Positions 60,659 through 64,000 of a DNA stretch of 64,000 nt are shown here, piece after piece. Origin of the DNA: UBA7067 sp051880615 (GTDB lineage: Bacteria; Bacillota; Clostridia; Oscillospirales; Acutalibacteraceae). A program made the position numbers and the translations under genes. Under the pieces are notes generated by a model. That model saw only the letters and a program-made list of their open reading frames with translations, did no database searches and was not told the DNA's origin. Location of the stretch: assembly GCA_051880615.1 (NCBI GenBank), contig JBJEOH010000041.1, positions 246,093-310,092 on the forward strand. Direction: 5' to 3'. How positions within the stretch are numbered: the first letter of the stretch is position 1; every line of letters starts with the position of its first letter.

Positions 60659-61165
60659 ATGTTTAAAAAAATTCTTTCATTGATAACCGCAGCGGCAATT
60701 ATGGCTGCTGTTCTTGTCGGTTGTTCATGTTCTGGTGAAACCAAAAAGGTTACGAGTTCAGGAGCACAGCCCAGTGCAAAAACTAACAGCGCTATTGACG
60801 GCCAGTATCAGAACGAAAACTTCAAGTACAAGCTCACTATCCCGGCAGAGGTTAAAGATGATATCAGCATCAATGGTAACGACAGCATTGTTACAATCTA
60901 TAATAAGTATGTCAAGGACCTTGGCGCAACAAGCGACCAGGGCAGGAAGTATGAGGGCAAGCTTGGAACAATCTGGGCTGATAATGTAGATGCGTCTATA
61001 CCTTACGATAAATTTGTTGTTCTCGGCAAGGATGAAAAACGCCAGTATGTTTTCCAGTATCCGGGCGGAGATCAGTATGACCCTGATGATAAAAAGGCAA
61101 AAGAAAATTATGAGAATACCGAGAAGTATTTGCAGGAGATTCTTGATTCCTTTACACTCGGATAA
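60659..61165 (+). CDS. Lipoprotein of unknown function
   Basis: 168 residues. Signal peptide with lipobox LVGC and lipidated Cys22, then a Ser/Thr/Gly linker to about residue 45. A small soluble domain follows (ENFKYKLTIPAEVKDDISIN to the end) that resembles the general form of short secreted beta-sandwich domains but matches no family I know. AGGAAAGGTG lies upstream of ATG 60659. It is monocistronic. Confidence 0.8.
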   Translation: MFKKILSLITAAAIMAAVLVGCSCSGETKKVTSSGAQPSAKTNSAIDGQYQNENFKYKLTIPAEVKDDISINGNDSIVTIYNKYVKDLGATSDQGRKYEGKLGTIWADNVDASIPYDKFVVLGKDEKRQYVFQYPGGDQYDPDDKKAKENYENTEKYLQEILDSFTLG

Positions 61166-61189
61166 TTTGAATGATTTTCATTAAACCAC

Positions 61190-61218
61190 TTGATTTTTGT
61201 GTTGGTTTAGGCTATAAT
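61190..61218 (+). promoter_or_regulatory. Promoter of tRNA-Leu
   Basis: TTGATT (61190-61195), 17 bases, perfect TATAAT (61213-61218). Transcription would start near 61226, about 83 bases before the mature tRNA. Confidence 0.7.
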
Positions 61219-61256
61219 ATCTTTTGTTGTCAGCTGACATAATAATTTGTACATAG

Positions 61257-61300
61257 TTCGTCATGCATTGTTTTGCTGTGCAACTATAATGCATGACGAA
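61257..61300 (+). repeat. 13-bp perfect inverted repeat before tRNA-Leu
   Basis: TTCGTCATGCATT (61257-61269) and AATGCATGACGAA (61288-61300) are exact complements around an 18-base spacer. The right arm contains part of a second TATAAT (61285-61290). It would form a hairpin in the tRNA precursor or act as a protein-binding dyad. Confidence 0.75.
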
Positions 61301-61308
61301 TGAAATAT

Positions 61309-61395
61309 GCCGGTGTGATGGAATTGGCAGACGTAGTGGACTCAAAATCCACCGCCAGCGATGGCGTGCCGGTTCGAGTCCGGCCACCGGCACCA
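61309..61395 (+). tRNA. tRNA-Leu (anticodon CAA)
   Basis: Acceptor strands GCCGGTG and CACCGGC, long variable arm, T-loop GGTTCGAGTCC, and encoded CCA (61393-61395). The anticodon stem GTGGA/TCCAC encloses loop CTCAAAA, giving anticodon CAA for UUG codons. Confidence 0.97.
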
Positions 61396-61434
61396 AAAAA
61401 CCTCTTTTGTCTATCAAGACAAGAGAGGTTTTTT
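61396..61434 (+). terminator. Terminator after tRNA-Leu
   Basis: AAAAACCTCT...TTGTCT pairs with AGACAAGAGAGGTTTTT, ending in a T run. Confidence 0.92.
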
Positions 61435-61585
61435 AATGCTTTCAGGGGCTAATTAGCACGAAATATTGTAAAATCAGCCAAAACAAGGTGTCACACTTAA
61501 CAGGGAGTTTTATTGGACACATAAGGTGGTATACTTTAATTGACATAAGGAGACAGACACCGTTTACTCGCCGGGAGGGAAAATT

Positions 61586-62167
61586 ATGGCTAACAAAGGC
61601 AGAAGCGAAAAGGACTTATTTGGTACTGTTCATCACTACGATGAACACGGTAAAAAGGTTGGACGCAGCGAACCTGATCTTTTTGGAGGTTATATCAACT
61701 ACGATGCGAACGGTAAAAAAACTGGTCACTCCGATCCGAGGATTTTTGGCGGCTATAACCACTACGACAATAAAGGACAAAAAATCGGCAACTCTGATCC
61801 CGATTTGTTCGGCAGCTACCATCATAAGGACGCAAGCGGCAAGACTACCGGCTCCAGTGATCCGGGGCTGTTTGGCTCCTACCACCACAGAGACAGCCAA
61901 GGCTGCTATGTGGCAACCTGCGTGTATGGCTCTTATGATTGCCCCCAGGTTTGGACGCTGCGTCGTTTTAGAGATAATACGCTCGCTGAGTCTGTATTTG
62001 GCAGAGCTTTCGTTCGTACATACTATGCGATAAGTCCAACTATTGTAAGGTGGCTTGGCAACACCTCGTGGTTTAAGATAATGTGGCATAGCGTACTGGA
62101 TATCATGGTTCAGCGACTCAATAATCGAGGTGTTGAGGATACACCGTACAATGACAGAGAATGGTGA
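61586..62167 (+). CDS. CFI-box-CTERM protein with 21-residue repeats
   Basis: 193 residues. The first 105 consist of nearly five tandem 21-residue repeats with consensus GxSDPDLFGGYxHYDxxGKK. From Cys107 the protein has the CFI-box pattern (CYVATCVYGSYDCPQVWTL, RRFRDNTLAESVFGRAFVR, YYAISPTIVRWLG). This C-terminal box occurs on many unrelated secreted or repeat proteins and its role is not defined. GGGAGGG lies upstream of ATG 61586. It is followed after 10 bases by a SWIM-domain gene. Another frame (from 61488) is open but is a shadow produced by the repeats. Confidence 0.85.
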   Translation: MANKGRSEKDLFGTVHHYDEHGKKVGRSEPDLFGGYINYDANGKKTGHSDPRIFGGYNHYDNKGQKIGNSDPDLFGSYHHKDASGKTTGSSDPGLFGSYHHRDSQGCYVATCVYGSYDCPQVWTLRRFRDNTLAESVFGRAFVRTYYAISPTIVRWLGNTSWFKIMWHSVLDIMVQRLNNRGVEDTPYNDREW

Positions 62168-62177
62168 GGTGATAAAG

Positions 62178-62993
62178 ATGACATTAAAGATTGGTTTTGC
62201 AGCAGAGCATTATGAAAATAAGCCCGTAGAGGCAGCATATGCTACGCCGGAGCATACGACAGCACCGCGTAAATCTGTGGTTCAGGTGTATTTTGCAGGG
62301 CGTAATATGACACTTGCATACTATAACGACCAGTTTGATCTGCATCGCGGTGACATGGTCTATGTGGATGGCAAACTGGAAGGAAAGCTTGGTCGTGTTG
62401 TAGAGGTTAACTACAATTTCAAGATTAAGCTGTCTGAGTACAAGCGTGTCATCGCCTTGGTAGACACTTCAGTTCATGGTCAGTTCTTTATGGCTGGAAC
62501 TCACTTCGTTACCTTCGACCCTGCAGCGTTGTCAGCCGGCAAGGTGATCACATGGTTTAAAGCTCCGGCAAAGGAGGATGACGAATTTGCCAGCGGCAAT
62601 GATGATGCATCATTCCGTCTGGATGACCTCAAGGGAATGAATGTGAGCGCCGTCATCGCAGATCGCGGTCACGAATACTACATAGAAAACAGGGTCAGAT
62701 ACATCTGTATTGACGGTGCTCACGGACATGCCATCGTGGAAGGCAGTGATGCTTACGAGGTAGAGTTCGAATATAGGGGTGGTGAGATAAGCAATCTCAT
62801 CTGTTCCTGTTTCTGCGGTTACAACTGTAAGCACGAATTTGCCGCTATGCTGCAGCTGAAAGAAACGCTGGAAATTATCGAAAAGCACTACGCAGGTGAG
62901 TATGAGCGCACCGGGTACTTTGCGGCGGTAAACAAGGGTACAATGTTTGCCTTCGCAATCGACGGAAAAGAAGCCGGAAGTTTTACACTTTAA
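62178..62993 (+). CDS. SWIM zinc-finger protein
   Basis: 271 residues. The SWIM pattern C-x-C-xn-C-x-H is at about 210-222 (CSCFCGYNCKHEFAAML). The N-terminal part includes FDLHRGDMVYVDGKLEGKLG, which looks like a small beta-barrel, and is not assigned. SWIM domains bind DNA or proteins and often mark nucleic acid-related or chaperone-like systems. Start ATG 62178 has GAGGTGA five bases upstream; ATG 62154 would overlap the previous stop. It sits between a CFI-box protein and a CpXC protein in one operon. Confidence 0.85.
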   Translation: MTLKIGFAAEHYENKPVEAAYATPEHTTAPRKSVVQVYFAGRNMTLAYYNDQFDLHRGDMVYVDGKLEGKLGRVVEVNYNFKIKLSEYKRVIALVDTSVHGQFFMAGTHFVTFDPAALSAGKVITWFKAPAKEDDEFASGNDDASFRLDDLKGMNVSAVIADRGHEYYIENRVRYICIDGAHGHAIVEGSDAYEVEFEYRGGEISNLICSCFCGYNCKHEFAAMLQLKETLEIIEKHYAGEYERTGYFAAVNKGTMFAFAIDGKEAGSFTL

Positions 62994-63006
62994 GGAGAAA
63001 CAGATT

Positions 63007-63345
63007 ATGTCAGTACCGAGAAAAGAAGCAGTTACTTGTCCGCATTGTGGCAAAGAAACTGATATCATAATATGGGAATCATTGAACGCAGAGCTGAATC
63101 CCAAAGAAAAGCAGCAACTGTTAGACGGCACATTGTTCCGCTTTACCTGTGAGTGCGGCTATACCGCAGGTGCTGATTCAGCACTGTATGAACGCATAAG
63201 ATTGACAGATGGACGCACTGCTTCCGTGGTCGAGATTTTTGGCGAAAATACAGATTTTATCGTGGATGTGGATTGTGATGGTGACTGGGATACCATCTCC
63301 GTTCGTGCAGAAGATATTGCGGAATTGCTGGAGAAGTCTGAGTGA
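63007..63345 (+). CDS. CpXC domain protein
   Basis: 112 residues. The N-terminal cysteine pair AVTCPHCGKETDI and the second pair FTCECGYTAG are the CpXC signature, with LLDGTLFRF between them; together they form a zinc ribbon. The C-terminal part is acidic. Function is unknown in the family. ATG 63007 follows AAGGAG, 13 bases after the SWIM gene. Confidence 0.88.
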   Translation: MSVPRKEAVTCPHCGKETDIIIWESLNAELNPKEKQQLLDGTLFRFTCECGYTAGADSALYERIRLTDGRTASVVEIFGENTDFIVDVDCDGDWDTISVRAEDIAELLEKSE

Positions 63346-63629
63346 TTTTTGATGAAATGATAGAGGTACGGCAACACTGAGTGGGGAGTCGATATGCTGT
63401 ACAGAATGTTTAGTCGCTAAATTTTTGTTTTGCCGTAATTGCATGGCTTTGAGTTTAGCTATTATGGCTCTTTTTGCATAAAACGCAATCTAAGAGGATT
63501 TTACAGGCTTAGTGGATACTTTTTAGCCTGCAATAAAAATAACGCCCGGCGGCTGATTGTAGCGAATTTTCATCCGTTTGCTTCTTGGTTGTGTTTTATG
63601 TATTTTTATAAGTAAGATAAAGGGTGAGT
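63346..63629. other. Intergenic stretch, no gene seen
   Basis: About 280 bases. No open frame with a ribosome binding site, no tRNA-like fold and no terminator stem that I can see. Confidence 0.5.
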
Positions 63630-63663
63630 AAAAACCGCTCCTTGACTTAAGAAGCGGTTTTTC
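63630..63663 (-). terminator. Terminator of the DUF6774 gene
   Basis: On the minus strand AAAAACCGCT and AGCGGTTTTT close a stem with CTT/AAG in its upper part, followed by TACTC. The gene's stop codon lies inside the stem. Confidence 0.85.
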
Positions 63664-63817
63664 TACTGCATATATCTTGTTGAGTTACAATAGTTGTCAG
63701 TGTATCGCCGAGCTGTGCAAAAACGACTCCGAGCAGCGTTAGTTCATCTGTAGATAATTGACACGCCAGCGTATTTGCGAGCGCTGTAATATATGTGGTT
63801 AATTCACACGCATTCAA
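63647..63817 (-). CDS. DUF6774 family small protein
   Basis: 56 residues from TTG 63817 to TAA 63647, with AGGGAG about eight bases upstream on the minus strand. It begins NACELTTYITALANTLA, then STDELTLLGVVFAQLGDTL, which matches my recollection of the DUF6774 family: a short N-terminal CELTT helix and a second helix with ExxLLxxxFxQLGDTL. These tiny proteins are common in gut Firmicutes and have no known role. It is too short for standard length cut-offs and easily missed. Confidence 0.82.
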   Translation of the reverse strand: MNACELTTYITALANTLACQLSTDELTLLGVVFAQLGDTLTTIVTQQDICSRKTAS

Positions 63818-63899
63818 AATATCACTCCCTTTTATTGCATAATATGTCAGAAAAACAAAATGGGGAAAAGCTATGTCAGCGCTTTTTTGATAATAAAAT

Positions 63900-63948
63900 A
63901 TAGAGCCTTGCTAAAATACTGCTTTTTAGTATTTTAGCAAGGCTCTAT
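63900..63948 (-). terminator. Terminator downstream of the tRNA-like sequence
   Basis: A perfect 21-base inverted repeat (63900-63920 with 63928-63948) around a 7-base loop. On the minus strand it follows the CCA end within about four bases and runs into ATATTTTATT. Confidence 0.85.
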
Positions 63949-63952
63949 CAGT

Positions 63953-64000
63953 TGGTGGAGATAAGCGGGATCGAACCGCTGACCTCTTGAATGCCATGAT
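63953..64000 (-). tRNA. 3' part of a tRNA-Ala-like sequence, cut by the window end
   Basis: On the minus strand: acceptor strand TATCTCC, discriminator A and CCA; T arm AGCGG-TTCGATC-CCGCT; variable loop AGGTC; 3' anticodon strand TCAAG; loop ATGGCAT (anticodon GGC). This agrees with tRNA-Ala. The last three bases visible before the loop are ATC, where TGA would be expected to pair with TCA. So the gene is either altered or only its 3' part is present. Confidence 0.7.

Noticed and set aside
61488..62033. 181-residue open frame overlapping the CFI-box gene
   Set aside because: It is the +1 shadow of the repeat region; the other frame has the ribosome binding site, the repeats and the CFI box.

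Overview
The window looks like chromosomal core DNA of a low-to-mid-GC anaerobic Firmicute, most likely a gut clostridium of the Oscillospiraceae/Ruminococcaceae type. The evidence is gene order and content. There is a DUF951-prfA pair, a coaE / lytic transglycosylase / M18 aminopeptidase run, and a miaB-ylbF-mutS-mutL-miaA block. A yggS-sepF-ylmH-divIVA-lspA-rluD division cluster, rplS-lepB-rbgA-rnhB-yraN and tig-clpP-clpX-lon-ysxC follow. The B12-binding radical SAM pair TIGR03960/TIGR03936 and a SpoIVFB-like protease are also present. Shine-Dalgarno sites are strong and TTG or GTG starts are common (about a quarter of the genes). Vegetative promoters with TTGNNN-17-TANNNT spacing can be read by eye.

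Layout. 1-5323: translation termination, tRNA t6A modification, CoA synthesis, cell-wall lysis and peptide turnover. 5342-7336: one large modular membrane protein (zinc ribbon, PASTA, YARHG, glycan-binding end). 7337-12251: minus-strand genes (two FAD enzymes, a WYL regulator, a membrane protein, a small export protein). 12294-19611: VanZ, MATE, then a tightly overlapping six-gene operon running from a SpoIVFA-like stub to a DUF3089 lipoprotein. 19668-22385: a PadR-controlled membrane protein operon with a visible operator, and an isolated self-regulated TetR gene. 22458-36132: tRNA modification, mismatch repair, cell division and ribosomal protein L19 with a structured leader. 36158-43568: signal peptidase, RbgA, a MITE-like tandem repeat, RNase HII, YraN, a dipeptidase, threonine synthase, a phosphoesterase and trigger factor. 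43642-49984: ClpP, ClpX, Lon, YsxC and LysA. 50208-52554: a polar amino acid ABC importer. 52551-59352: a six-gene glycan operon. 59363-60433: pyrB on the minus strand, ending in a PyrI-type zinc module.

From 60588 onward the window becomes accessory in character. It holds a lipoprotein, tRNA-Leu(CAA), then a compact operon of a repeat/CFI-box protein, a SWIM zinc-finger protein and a CpXC protein. A 56-residue DUF6774 gene on the minus strand comes next, and the window closes with the 3' part of a tRNA-Ala-like sequence whose match stops at the anticodon loop.

The observations most worth following up are the unassigned glycan operon, the PyrB-PyrI zinc fusion without the nucleotide-binding domain, the CFI-box/SWIM/CpXC operon, the 109-bp repeat with 13-bp inverted ends, and the tRNA fragment that could be an attachment site. 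All calls come from reading the sequence. No database search or structure prediction was run.
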